The notes under the pieces: model-generated | Told to the model about the DNA's origin: nothing | What the model saw: the letters and a program-made list of their open reading frames with translations, nothing else | Database searches by the model: none | Translations under genes and position numbers: made by a program | Assembly (NCBI GenBank): GCA_013399305.1 | Contig: VXAI01000090.1 | Location: forward strand, 2,581,640 to 2,645,639 | Length of the DNA: 64,000 bases | Reading direction: 5' to 3' | Origin: Rostratula benghalensis | Lineage: Eukaryota; Chordata; Aves; Charadriiformes; Rostratulidae | Shown here: positions 14,001-26,712 of the stretch, piece after piece | How the letters are laid out: each line of letters starts with the position of its first letter | Position numbering within the stretch: the stretch's first letter is position 1

Positions 14001-17000
14001 AGATTAATAGGAATTAAAAACAGACTTCTACAATGCCAGATAACAGCTTATACTTTTTTAAATGTTGCAGCAAATTTTAGCAGAAATCCCATGCTGGAAA
14101 GACACACCTAACCAAACAGCAAAAGGCTTATGAGACCGAAGCCTACATCCTCAATCCAGAGCAAACTCAGGTCACAGCAACGAGCAGCGCTGCACTAAGA
14201 AAAACTGCGTTTTGCCCTCAGCCCCTAAAACTCAGGGGAGATTTTCACTGTGCACTTCTGTCCTTTGACAGAGTCCTGCTTCGCTTGTTGCATTATCCCT
14301 TGGAGAAGATGGAATATATCCATGGAAAGGTCCTGAGCGAAGACGAGACCACCCAGAACAGTGTTTCTTTGCAAACCAGCTAGCCAGCCTTTGAAGTCCT
14401 TTGTGGCAGTCAGGAGTTGGTATGGTCTGCTGCAACCAGAGCACGAACTGGGGGGAGAGCAGCGACGTTCCCATGTGACACACACAGCCTCTGGACAGCA
14501 CGGTTTACATTGCCATTTCCTCAGTACAAGCTAAGACTATGGAACTTTAATGCAGCGTACAAAATGCATTAATACACTCACAAGCAGAGTCAAGACAGCT
14601 TGAAAAGAGGAGATAGGGACACAGATCTGTGATGCTGAGTTTGGCTAAATCAGTAGGTCCTGCTATGTCTTTCATCTTCACACACTCTAATACTCTTACA
14701 TTGTAGAAGATAAATTCAGTTTATGCATGGCATCAAGATAATTGGAACAAGAATAAGAATCACTGGGCATTTAAAAAAAAAAAAGTCTCACCAGCTGATG
14801 TTTACACCACAGACATATACAATATTGCTCCTCATTCATCTCTTCAGCACACTTACCCCTTGTTCTCCCTTCAGTTGCACAAACAATAAGATTCCCCTAC
14901 ACAACAAAAATGTAAAAATAACTACTAGGATGTTTTCTGTGGCACAGAAAGACAAGGAACACACACACTCCGAAACCACTTTCCCAATTTTCAGAGATTT
15001 AATGCCAGTTCATATTAAAAAAAAAGTTATTAAAGTATTAAAATAAAAAGTGTTCCAGTCAATTTAATAGTACAATGCTTAAAGTATTCCAGCCAATTTA
15101 ATTTGAAGACTTGGCCTCAAGAATATACTTCATTTTTAAAACAAGCCCACAATAATTTGAAAGTTTCATTGACCACTTTTCTCGATTACTACACAAGCGC
15201 AAAGTGTTTTGAATACATTTTGTGCTTCACCAGGAATATCTACATCATCTATATCTTAATCCACCTCACACAGACTTATTAACAAAGCCATTTTTTCATT
15301 CATGTAAAGAGAAATTGGTTGATTGAACTGTCACACTGAGATGTGCAAAGTGATCTTGAGTAGGAAAATAGGGAAGTTATTTACCTAAAGAATGAGATGT
15401 GACCGGTTTTTAAATATCGAGTTGCTAGATGGGATGTACAGCTGTACAAACACCTGAAAAAGCAGTGGAAAGCAACTAGAAACTGCATGCCTGTTTAATA
15501 GCATGCTGGGGACGGGGGGCACGGAATCTATCTGGGCAGGCCAGTGGCCCTGATCCTCAAATTATCTTTCCCATCTTAAATTATAAATTTTAGATTTCAG
15601 AGAGTCTAAAGCACGTGAACTGGCTATGCATATATCCAGCTTCTGCATCTCCCCTTTTCATGCAGACTTCCCATACACATTCACAGTCTGTATCATGTTT
15701 CTCTGTGTTTAACTTCCAGAGAGAGCTGTTAAAGTTTGTATGAGCTTCGGTACCATCACAAAAGCCCTGCTCTTTATGAAACAAACACTCTACCTGTGCT
15801 AATAAAGGAGTCAAACCTCATGAATTTTTGATGTGGCTATGCTGGTGCTATTAAGTTAAATAAAAAGCTGTAAACTCAGGATACTGAGAAAGGAATAGCA
15901 GTGCTAGTTTAGTCACATAAAAATTACCCTGAAATAATTATCACTTGTTCTTAAAGTGCATTTCCACACATAAACAACCACTTAAAATAACAAATTTTAT
16001 CAGATGATCTGTTTCCTTCCCATATTCACCACAGCAATACAGTATCACTTGAATAGTCCATAATAACAATGCAAAGATGATTTATCAAGTCCTGTGATAG
16101 TACTAAAGCTTATTAAATAAGGGGGGTTTGTAGGTCACGGGGAGGCTGCAATTAAGGGCAAGTACCTGCTTCTTCATTAAACTTACTAACCACATAAATG
16201 TCCCTTCCCATCTAATCTAACTGCACTGCCAGAGCCAGGCTGTTAGGAGTTTTACTTGGTGGTGCAGGCACCAAGCCAGTGCTGGAGGAGCTGGGCCACC
16301 TTTGCTCACCTGACCCCTCAGTGTCTGAGACCTCTGAATTCACCCCAACACGTTTCGCCCGTTCACAAAGGTCCATGGACCTCTGATTTCATGTTGATAG
16401 CAGTTCCACACTACGCCACAGATAAAGAGAAGTGCCACGACAGATGGAGATTTTAGGGTTTCACAAAGAAAAGATCACTTCTGAGAAGTCATTGCCATAC
16501 TGAAAGGGCAGCTGATAAAGAACAATTTAAGAACAAGCAAAAGGAGTTTTGGAAATGGCGCTGTCAGAACAGAAAAATCTAAGGAATGAGAAATGATAGG
16601 GCAGAGTGGTACTGAAGATAAAGACAAAAATCTTGTACATTTTCAGCAGAAGACAAGGATTCCAGGACAGCAGTAGAGGAAGATAATGGTTTTAGTGAAA
16701 ACATATGTTGAAATGACTGGTTAAGCTAGGCATCTGCAGCAGCATACAGATGAATGCTATGGTAGTTAGTAAAAGACTCAGATCTCTCTGGAGGACAACT
16801 TAGCTACATCCACATACAGCACGAAAGGCAAGGTTTCAGAAGCACTCTGTAGCCTGAACTGTAGTCTGAACTACAGGGTAAGAGCCAGAGAGAGGTCTTA
16901 GCAACTGGTAAGTGTTCTCAAGAGTGACAAAAAATAGGATAAATGGTGATTGAACTCAAGGAGCTGTGTGTATCAGTATGACACAGAATCCGGTTTAATT

Positions 17001-17091
17001 TTGTCCACATTTCACCCAAGGGGTGGTAAGGCAAACAAGATAAACGAATGAGATGGGGCAAAACATGGCTGAATCAGCTTTGCTACAGCAA

Positions 17092-17306
17092 CACATCACA
17101 GAATCATGGAATGGTTCAGGTTGGAAGGGACCTTAAAAATCATCTTGTTCCAGTCCCCCGGCCACAGACACAGACTCCTCCCACTAGACCAGGTTGCTCA
17201 AAGCCACATCAAGCTTGGTCCTGAACACTTCCAGGGAAGGAGCATCCATAACTTCTTTGGGCAACCTGTTCCAGTGCCTCACCACCCTCACAGTAAAGAC
17301 AACAGA
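17092..17306 (-). mobile_element. CR1 LINE 3' fragment (antisense to window)
   Basis: This is a CR1 3' end read on the minus strand. On the plus strand it starts CACAGAATCATGGAATGG, then GGTTGGAAGGGACCTT, the reverse complement of the family's terminal UTR. It continues through ACTAGACCAGGTTGCTCAAAG and CACTTCCAGGGAAGGAGC to GGGCAACCTGTTCCAGTG and CACCACCCTCACAGTAAAGA. Only about 215 bases survive, covering the UTR and the last codons of the RT ORF. It is in the same orientation as the host gene. Confidence 0.93.
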
Positions 17307-20300
17307 TGAAGTCACAAGGATGGATCAGACTGCTCCGAAATACTGAATGGAAGATAAAACCAACAAAGAGCTATCACAATCTCAAAGGAGTAAGGAAAAG
17401 AACAAGAACTTCCTTCAAGGAAAAGCCACTGGAACAATCAAAGGGAGACAAAAAGCAGGGGAGGAAGAGGAGTGCAGTTAATTGCTTCAGGGTAATCACA
17501 GAGGTCAAAGAAGGTGATGATTTAAAAGAGGAAAGTGAATACAAAGCTCTGAACATGCCAAAACGTACCCTGGCATTGAATATAACAGTCACACACAAAA
17601 TCACAGCTAACCACAGCTGGATTTTCCATGTATGTTATTTAAATATAATATTAAAAATATTTTTTTCTTCAAGCAAAAAGCTAATGATTAGGAGCACATT
17701 GTGCAATTGTTCTTACTGTCCTGGGTTTAAAGAGGAAAGGATTACATACTATAAAAATGATAACCAAACTAGGAGTATCATGAGCAGAAAGTTGAACCCC
17801 GGCATGTTCCAGAGCAGAACAGCAGCAGGTGAAACATCTGCTAAACAGCATTGCTCTGCTTCACCAAAGCTTCTCAACTGGAATAATTTCTACTGCAGTG
17901 ATGAAGTTGAGGTGACCCTTACCTAGAACAAGCAACACTTGTGTTATGGTTCAGACTACAGCTGGATACCGGTAAATGCCCCTGGTGTCACTCCAACTGA
18001 CACTTTTGTACTAGCACTTCTCAACTTCCCTCTATAAAGAGCTCTTGCTCGGTGACACTGCTCACAACTAACCCCACTGTCAGGGTCAAAGAACTATCTG
18101 GAAAACATTTGGGGTTTGGCAAGGATTTTTAGAGAAAAGCACAGCAGCTTCCCTGCCCAGGCAGTCTAACCCTACTATGAAGAATTGCACAAAGTAGTAT
18201 GTTCTTTCATGATCAGTGAAAACAAGGACAGCTTAATTGACTTTGCTCTGAGAAAGTGCAAGATTCACTTGACGCTTCTCCTACAGGTGGAGCAATGAGA
18301 AGGGAACAAGACTCTTCCTTTCTCCTTCTCCCTCCCATGGTCTTACCTGTGGGTTCTCTGTCTTATAAAGGGACCCATATGAATTCTGTAACACCTACAT
18401 CCAAGTGCTACTACACAAATTAAATGCAAGCAATTCAAAAAAGGTTTATGTGAGCCTAACAATGTGTATTTATTAATGAAAAATTTTTGAATACTTAAAC
18501 AAAACTGCTAGGTTCCACCAAAAGAATCCAGCTACCACAGGAACTGCGGTGTGTCAGACTTTTAGAGATTTCAATCAAGCATCTACACCTACTTGGCTCA
18601 TGCTCTATTTTACTATGACTTTCTGCTTACATGATTTTAAGAAATCCCTCTTTTCAGCTCTTTAATGACCTATGGCTTTTACAGCATACATTTTGAGCTA
18701 CGTCACAAACAAGATCCTTTTCACAAGTCCAGAAATAAAAGCAGTGGCATCTCTCAGCAACTGAGCAAAAATACAGTCTCTGTAAACAAGTTTGTTGGAA
18801 AAAAGAAAGATACAAAAAAAACAAACCAAAAAACAACCCCAACATATGGATAAATCTCATCCTCACTAGTAAGTGATGAAATGCATCTTCAGAGTTCAAA
18901 ATTTTCTTCTCAACTACTACTTTGCAAGGAGGACGTTATTAAAACAGTAGTCACATTTCTTCTCTAGCTGAAAGAGAAAGATGGGGAGTTCTGTAACCTG
19001 AGACAATCTACTTAACAGAAAAACCATCACTAAAAAAAAAAAAAAAGCATAAAAATGCATTTAAAATGTTTCTCTATGAATAACAACTGCAGGGCCCTGC
19101 TGTTTTCCTGAAAGATCCAGAGTCTTAAACTAAAAACATAAATGAAAAATTATTAGCAAAATGTACATTTGTGTACTTAGACATATCATTTTACATGTGG
19201 CCTCAACCCTCCTGCCAACTGAAATCATCTCCTCCTGTGTGACCACACGAGTCTGCAAAACGCAAGTGCCAGGCACTTCTGCACTCTGAATTTTAGTAAA
19301 AGAATTCTGAATCTTGTTTGAAGCACTGTAACTTATGGCAATAAATTAATATATCTATCTATACCTTCTTCAAAATCACATTAATATCACTAGTCATAAC
19401 TGATCTTCAATTCCAGAACACAGAGTAAAAAAACCCAAGATTTCTCCCTCTTTGGACTATTCCTTAATACCAATGCTGTTGATAATTTTAAAAATGAAAG
19501 TGATAGGGGCACTACCCATCTCACCTAACTGCAGAAGTCTTCAGTGCAGATGCATCCATCAGAAGTCACAACAGGACTTCTTTATAAGCAATGGGGAAAA
19601 AAGCTCTTTCAGGACTGTCTTTTCTCTGCTAAAGACAAAGAAAAAAAACAAACCCACCACCCAAACCTACACTGCTAGCTCATATTAAAATATGTCCATT
19701 TGTTCTCATGAACTCAAAACCAAATCCAAAGGATACTCCAACTATTGAACTGGAAATTAGCCTGGAATAAAGAACTTCAAACACTTAATTTTACAAACTT
19801 TTGGTTTTGCAATTTGTACAACTGACATTTTTTATGCATTTCATGTCCTGTGTTACTATTAGTCTTAAATTGCTACGCTAGTTGAACATTTTCAGTAAAA
19901 GGTAAAGCCAAAAAAATCAATCAAATTTGGTTTCTAGATGCAATGTGTACAAATACAACTTTTTTTTTTTCAACTGCAGAGAATCTTCAATTATCTGAAA
20001 TGCTTGTGTCCATAAGCTGGACATCCACAAAGCCAGAGTTTGAAGGGGCTTCCAGCATCCTTCAGATCTGGAGAACTGCAAGAACTCAAAAAGCTTGTGT
20101 ATTTTGTTGTACCTTTACATCCTATTTTTACTCTGACAAATTCCTGCACAAACTGCACTGATACAGTAGCTAATGCAAGCTTGCTTTCCAAAATTCACTG
20201 AACCCCAAAGGGCCCTTCTTTTGAATTTAGCTACATAGCCAGAAATGCAAAGGTACTCAGATTCCATACCAATTGTAACACTTGTACAATACCTCTCTTC

Positions 20301-20999
20301 TGGAAGCGCCTGTACTCATAAATGACTTCTACCTCCCCTTGCTCTGAAATAATTAAGCCTTTGAGTCTTTCATCCCCAGAGGCTTCAAAAGATTTCTGTA
20401 GCCACATTTTCAGTTACAGACTTACTCCTGTGTTTTAAAAGCCATACTCTATTTGCTCAAATCAGCAAAACATAAATTATTCAGTAAAACCTTGACAGCC
20501 AATTTCTGTTCACACACAACTAAAAATAGCCATATGCTGACTTCAGCAGTAGCCAATTTTCTTCATTCCTGTAACCAATTTTCTTCATTCCTGTAATTCA
20601 ATTTTTTGTTGTATTTCATTTAATCTCATGGGAGAAGGATGAAAAACAATATGGTAGAACACCAAGAACCATAGTTTTCCAATGGAACACTAAAATACAC
20701 AGTGTACTTAAAACGTATAAACAAAAAACACTTTGTAGGTAGAGAGAAATCATGAAAAACGTAACTAGAACCTCCGAGTCCTGGGAAGAACACTAGATCA
20801 GTATATAGACTTATCTGTAACTTGATTGCAAAAATCACCACTGACTTAGCCATTGTGATGACTTTATTCCATGTTTGCTTGGCTCCCTCTAAATCTTAAA
20901 AAAAAAAAATCTATTCTCAATAGGAGATTTGTGCTATAAGAGGAGATGAAATACAACCTTAAGAAGTCTAACATACTCTGAGACAGGCACTACAAGCGC
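17307..20999. other. Intron 1 segment: AT-rich; contains a 206-codon open frame of unknown meaning
   Basis: Just after the CR1 fragment, the plus strand is purine-rich and open from 17306 to 17926, but I do not recognise the translation. The rest is AT-rich with no repeat or gene signature beyond a perfect 22-base tandem duplication at 20553-20596 and short A runs. Confidence 0.6.
20553..20596. repeat. Perfect 22-bp tandem duplication
   Basis: The unit starts CCAATTTTCTTCATTCC and ends TGTAA. It occurs twice head to tail (20553-20574 and 20575-20596) without mismatches, which suggests a recent replication-slippage duplication. Confidence 0.95.
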
Positions 21000-22000
21000 A
21001 AAGGGATGACAGTAAGGGGGGTAGGCTGAGTGACATGCCACCTGGCCATCCCAGGCAGAGGGATTGATTACCACCACCGGGACTGCCAGATCAAAACTTG
21101 CCTCGCTGTCCAAGTTCAGATGTATTTTTAGTCTTTGCAGATATTACTGGACTATAAATGGATTTTGTTCTAATATTTTTTTTATTAATAATACAATATA
21201 AAATTAACAGCATTTCTATACACAGACATTTAACCTCCTAAATGTAGAAATCTTATGCTAGGTAAGGCCGTGAAACTTCACGAATCTTGGGTAGCCGTAC
21301 CTTCTTGAAGAGCTTGCACACTGCATAAGCACCAGGTCAAGGAGCACCTGGCACACAAGGTTGTGTGACAGAACTGATGAAAGGAAACCAGGTGACAGGA
21401 ATTACAACAGAGGAGCAAAGGGGCTCCCAGGAAAACCCGCAGCAGGAATCATGCAAAAGGAAACTGGCCCAAGCATTCTGCTAAGGAGCTGAATTGCCTT
21501 CTCGCCTATACTGCTGTTTTTCAAATGGGAAGGAAACACAGCCCTAAGAGAGCCTGATGGACGAAGTCATCCACCATGATAAAGCCAGAGCCATCCCCCT
21601 GAAACCAATAGCAAGCCTGACTGAAGGTTAATAGCATGAGGACTAGGGACTTAGGCTGAGCACATCTGGTTTAGATGCGCTCTCATATGTCACCATGGTG
21701 TTTAAGGAGGAATCAAAATCCTGTGTTATATATATCCAATAACACATATAAGAAACAAGAGTTTGTTAGGCCAAAATAGCTGTTATACAGCTTGCAGATG
21801 TGGCCAGGGCCACTCCAGCTCGGAGGGAAACAGAAGGGCATAAAGGAGGTTAGGTTACGGCACCCAGTCGCATAGGTCAACCACTTCACACTAAGCTCCC
21901 TAGCTCAACTGCTCTATTACCCAAACTACCTTCTAAAAAGCAAGCTGAGGTGCCACCTGAGAGTCCCTACAAGTCTCCCAGTCCTTTAACTTTTGGGTTG
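21000..22000. other. Intron 1 segment: unassigned, repeat-like block
   Basis: Base composition is richer in GC and CpG here than in the flanks. There are stretches such as CAGGAAAACCCGCAGCAGG, a CCAATAG box near 21605 and a TATATATATCC near 21727. The texture resembles an old LTR or other interspersed repeat, but I cannot name a family, and neither boundaries nor a target-site duplication are visible. Confidence 0.3.
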
Positions 22001-24608
22001 TTTTGTTGGGGTTTTTTTAATTACCAAGCTAAGAGTCCAAAGCTTTGCTTGTAAGCCTCAAATAGTTACTGCCTGAGACAAAGGATCAAATTAATTACTG
22101 TCTAAAATAACTGTAACAAAGTAAGATACAGTCTGCCCAGCCACAAGACACTGATAAGATGTGAAGTACTTGATTTTACAGTACTGCAGTAGCAGTGCAA
22201 CTACAACTTGGGGTGGAAAGAAATTTATTTTCGATTTTGTTAACAACGGGGTTGTTCTACACATCAGATTTGTTCTACACTTGCTGCAGCAAATTAGATC
22301 TCATGAAATCTGTTTTCTTTCATGTAAGGTATAATTACAGAGAAATAATACACCTGATTAAATCCCCCAGATCTCCTAGAAGATCAGCAAGATTTTCTGC
22401 TAAAAAAAAAAATAAATAAATTAAGAAGGTATGAATGAAACCTATCTTTAGCAAAGATACTACATTACTCCCAGACAGACATGATCCAGCAAAGCCCCAA
22501 CAAAGGCATCTTCTGCAACTGTCCCCATGCCAGAACAGAACTATATATTTCTTACACCTAGATTACCACAAGGAATATCAATTTCTGTGAGACTCATGGA
22601 AGAATACTAGATTTGCAGCTACACAGACCATAAATGTGAAACAAGGAATAACTGGAGCAGATGCTGCAGCAGTGGCCTGTGGCTTACAAACCAGTGAGCA
22701 GGACTGTTCTTTCTTGCAGAAGGTCTTTGGAGCAAAAAGGATGTTTGTGCTAGAAGAGATTTTTGAAACACTACACTTTTATGACGAAAGAATTAAAGAT
22801 TACTGAGTATTAACAACAAAAAGGTAAAAATGAAAAAGCTGTTTAACAGGCAGGCCCGGCATCACTATCTTTCCAGAGGCAGACATTTATAGACTAATGG
22901 CCTACTGAGGTTGTACACCATCACACAAAAAAAAGGAACTGTTAATAAATATTTTATTTTTGCAAGCTTAAAGGCAGGATCAGAGACCAGCCTCCCAGGC
23001 AGATCAGTATTTTCTCGAATCAATTGTGCATTGCAAAGGGTTGTCTCCAAAATTCCCCAGGGATATGCAGGGGACTGCCACTGAAGGAGAAAAAGTTTAT
23101 TCAGAAAATCTGGATTTTGCAAAGCATTATTGAGTACAGCAGATGTAGCAGAAGTTCCAGCTTTCTGTGAAAATATAATTATTCATGAAGGAACCTTTTT
23201 CTTAAGATTGGCTCTGCCAATGCTCCTTGACAAGTGAAAGAGAAGTGAACCCAAGCCCGTCTAATTCTGTGGTTCAGTCAGTCCAGTGAAGACCTGAAGC
23301 AAATCTGCAGGACTCCGGATGTGCTTACAAATATAATTCTGTCCATGAGTTTCAAGGATACGTTTTGGATATTTTTAATCATATGGCCTACAGCAGAGAT
23401 GTTGCTCATCTTCAGGAACCCATAGGCACTGTAGGTGTGATGGATCTTGTCTCCCCATATCCCGCCCAGAACAGCTGCACAAAGCCTACTGACTCATCAA
23501 GGGCAAGAATGTCATCTCACATTAACAGCTCCAGTTACAACACAATGATAGCAATTGTTAAAATACTCAATTCCAGGCAGCTTGCTGGGCTACAGATATA
23601 TAACCTAGGTTTCCATATGTACAGTACATAAAATCAAAAACTCGACCATCTAGAAAAAAAAATCTGAATCATTTGGGAAAAAACACATCGATGTCTGCAA
23701 TGTTAAAAATAACAGAGGTGAGTCATGGTTACCAACAGCAAACAGAAGCTCAAGCCCTGTTCAAAGCGGCTAGCTTAGATATCTTCAGAAAGAAAAATTA
23801 TAAATACACAAACACACCCACATTCAAAATAAATCCCCCGAGAAGAAAAAAAAAATATCTTAAACTTCAATCAGAAATAACGTGATGATAAATGAAAAGC
23901 AGTAACATACCCAGTGGCTTTCAGCCATACTACCAGTTCAACAGAGTACTAGCTAGATCTTAAAGTAGTTTGTGAATACATTGAAAAATCTAGAGATTAG
24001 ATACTGAACACTGCTAAGTATATGGGTAGTTAAAATGACTTATTTTTATATGAATAGGAATAATAGCAAAAATACCAAAGATATTCACATACTCCCCTAT
24101 AGACAGTGTCCTCTGCCCGTGCCTGTAAACATCAGACATGCAGTTTGTCTCTGTACTCTGATGGTGAACTTGGCTGCATCCACCCATTACTTAGCCAGAC
24201 CCTGTCTTTGACTACAGCATGAGCCATATTTCTCTTTTCTGGCTTCACACAACTAAGTAGGGTAAGGGAAAGTTAGAAGATGGAAGACAGGAAAAGAACA
24301 GTAACATATGTTATTGTATTCCTTTGTTTGTTTGTTTATACTGCGGTAGTCACTGATTGTCTTCTATTTGCCACTGAGTGCTACACATGCAAAAACCACA
24401 GGAACAGACAGCTATTGCAAACATAGGGGTTTTTTTCTTTAGGAAAAACATCTGGAAGAACTGCTTTAAATGAAAGACCCCCACTTGCAAAAGGTTAAAG
24501 CACGTAAATGAAAGTAATCTTACAGCTCTGTTTGTACTTCTTGTACCACCCAATTCACCAGCAATGAATACAGAAAGCAAGATGAAGCAACACATCTGCC
24601 CAAAAGCA

Positions 24609-24720
24609 TATATATATATTTATAAAATTATATATTGTGTAATTTTATTTATACATATTTAATACAGGTTTAATACAACTTTAATAATTTTATATCTATA
24701 TGGAAAACAAAAATTAAAAT
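24609..24720. repeat. AT-rich low-complexity tract
   Basis: The tract begins with a TATATATATAT run and continues as almost pure A+T with scattered single G and C bases. No family is identifiable. Confidence 0.8.
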
Positions 24721-25084
24721 CCAGGTTGTTGGGATCATAGAAGAGAAACATAATTTCAGAATGAAACTTCTCCAGAAAATTTACTTAAAGAACCTCCCCT
24801 TCCCCTAATACTAATCTTAGCGTATGATTCTATCACCCTACTAACTATGATGCAAGACCCATAGACAGGAAAAATCCCTTCAACTGCTTTGGGAAGGAAC
24901 TGAGACAGAAAGCTACAGCTCAGCCATACACCCATCCTCATTCATTCAACAAGTTCCATGCTGCCTAGGAGTCAGGCAGAATTCCTCTGAAATAGCTCCC
25001 AGCAAAAGTGTTCATTTCCATGATCTGGGAAGTTTGCTGTAACTTTTTTAAATCTGTAATTTCAGAAATGCTACTTTTTGTCTG

Positions 25085-25102
25085 TTTTTTTTTTTTTTTT
25101 TT
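25085..25102. repeat. Poly(T) run, 18 bases
   Basis: This is an uninterrupted T18 followed by AAAG. On the minus strand it is an A18 run, with no recognisable retroposon body preceding it. Confidence 0.9.
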
Positions 25103-26374
25103 AAAGTGATATGCCCAATTCTCACAGCTACAAAAACAAAAATCACAAAGAGGGAGCACCTGCTCCTGAAATAGCAAAGAAATAAGACAAATGTAAGAAA
25201 ATATTTTAAAATTAATCTCACCTAATTGATGAACACTATCGCCTTATTTATGTTGTTCTGGTTTAAACTGAATGGAAAAACAAACTAGATTATAGTGGAT
25301 TAAGATGAACGGAAATAAACCATTCTTCTGGAAGCAACCCCTCCACCCAAAGAATCTGGTGACTGCATGTATAGACAAACCCTTTAAACCCCGCAGTTAA
25401 ATTTTAATGAGTGCTATTAACACCTAGTTAGTCTGTTTTAAAGGCCCACTCCTATACTCTTTTGGCCAGATATAACCATAAATATTTGCTGAAATTATTA
25501 TCTTGGATTTGCAATCATAATACTGCCAATTCCTCTTCCAAGTCAGAGTGCTTGACTTGTAATCGTACAATTTTTTAACAAGGACTTTTAATGTAAAACT
25601 GAAAAAAAAAAATTAAACTATTCTGATAAGAGACATAAGCCTGCTCTTTCTACCAGTTGTCTGATGAAGCAAATGATGACAATAAAAAGGCTATAATCTT
25701 CTACACAGAAGAGCCAGGAAAAGAGGATGACACACACTGTCTGCAGTTAGATGTATTTTTGAACAGAAAAATAGTGTGCAAACCAAGTATTCTTGGGCTC
25801 AGCTTCCAGGGTGTATTATCCAAAGCCCTTTCCCCGCGATTACTTCAGGTCTTCTCATTCCTCCTCTGTGACTATCCAGCCTTTTGTGGCTCTCCTCCCC
25901 ACCTCCTCCTCCTCAATGTCCTATTCTTGGTCTCCTGCTCCCCTCCACTCCACTGACTCTCCCCCCTTCATTTTTTTGCCAGTCAATCACCATTGCTTCT
26001 TTATGTTCCAGTGCTTTTGATGCCCCTTATCCCTATGCTCTCACTTTCATCTTCCTCTCGTTCCTGTATTAAATTCTCCAGCCACTGCACTCCTCATACC
26101 AACAAGATTGTTACCAAAGGCAGGCCTCTGCTCTGTTATAACCATCTGCAAATTAAAACGAGTTAATTACTGAGCTTCTTATTGTATGAGAAAGTAGTTG
26201 GTCACTGAGTTGATAGTGCTAAGGATGGGATAACCAGAAGTAGTTAATCACCTCAAGGTTCTCTCATATGTCAAAGTATGCACCCCTATACCGATGAGGA
26301 CAAAGTTGGGACTACTTAAAAAAACATCATCATCCTCAAGAAGCTGGCAAACTTACAGCAAACTTACTGTCCTG

Positions 26375-26712
26375 AGGTGACTCAATATCTTACAAGGATA
26401 ACGTGTGGAAGGGTGTCCCTACCCAAATGACCACTGAGAAACTCACGCCTGCACATAAGTGCAAAGCAAAATTTAATACACATCCCAAAAGGGCTAGCTA
26501 CAATTTGGTCATCCTAATGAATAAGTAAGCCCAGGTGGAGTTATATATTAGGCAGGTGGAATAAAGATAATCTTTTGTGTATAAACAATAGGTGAATGTC
26601 CCCAGTAAGGTGTGCTTGATTCGTAGATTGCCACCTACCACCAGACCTAGAATAAAGTATCTCCTCTCTAAACTGCTTCTGGTTTCAAGAGCTTTTGTTT
26701 CAGGTAACAGGA
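26375..26712 (+). mobile_element. Probable solo LTR of an endogenous retrovirus
   Basis: The block has the order of signals expected of a retroviral LTR on the plus strand. First comes a U3-like part (GGGTGTCCCTACCCAAATG, CTACAATTTGGTCATCC, CCAGGTGGAG). A TATA-like TTGTGTATAAAC follows at about 26575, and then AGAATAAAGTATCTCC, a polyadenylation signal, near 26650. A short U5-like end runs to about 26712. The endpoints are uncertain: a TG start could be near 26375 or 26404 and a CA end near 26702 or 26711, and I could not find a clean target-site duplication. No gag, pol or env remnants flank it, so it would be a solo LTR. An alternative is an unrelated old repeat. Confidence 0.4.

Larger units (their letters stand above)
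5391..17091. other. Intron 1 segment: AT-rich, no gene seen
   Basis: I see no exon, RNA gene or recognisable interspersed repeat here. The segment contains a dyad-symmetric octamer-like site (5488-5505), a pure A28 run, a T19/A11 run followed by AAACC repeats, a short TA run near 13490, and many short open frames with no family resemblance. The stretch at 14.2-14.5 kb is a little GC-richer and open in two minus-strand frames, but its translation is not recognisable. Confidence 0.7.
22001..26374. other. Intron 1 segment: AT-rich, no gene seen
   Basis: Nothing coding is recognisable. The segment holds an AT-rich low-complexity tract (about 24609-24720), a (TTTG)n stretch near 24323 and a T18 run. 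A CT-rich stretch at 25840-25960 gives three overlapping plus-strand frames by composition alone. Confidence 0.7.

Noticed and set aside
14225..14501. Two overlapping minus-strand frames of 86 and 89 codons
   Set aside because: Neither translation is recognisable and both come from one GC-richer patch; there are no splice or conservation clues.
25657..26072. Three overlapping plus-strand frames rich in Ser, Pro and Leu
   Set aside because: They follow from a CT-rich stretch with few stops rather than from any protein-like pattern.
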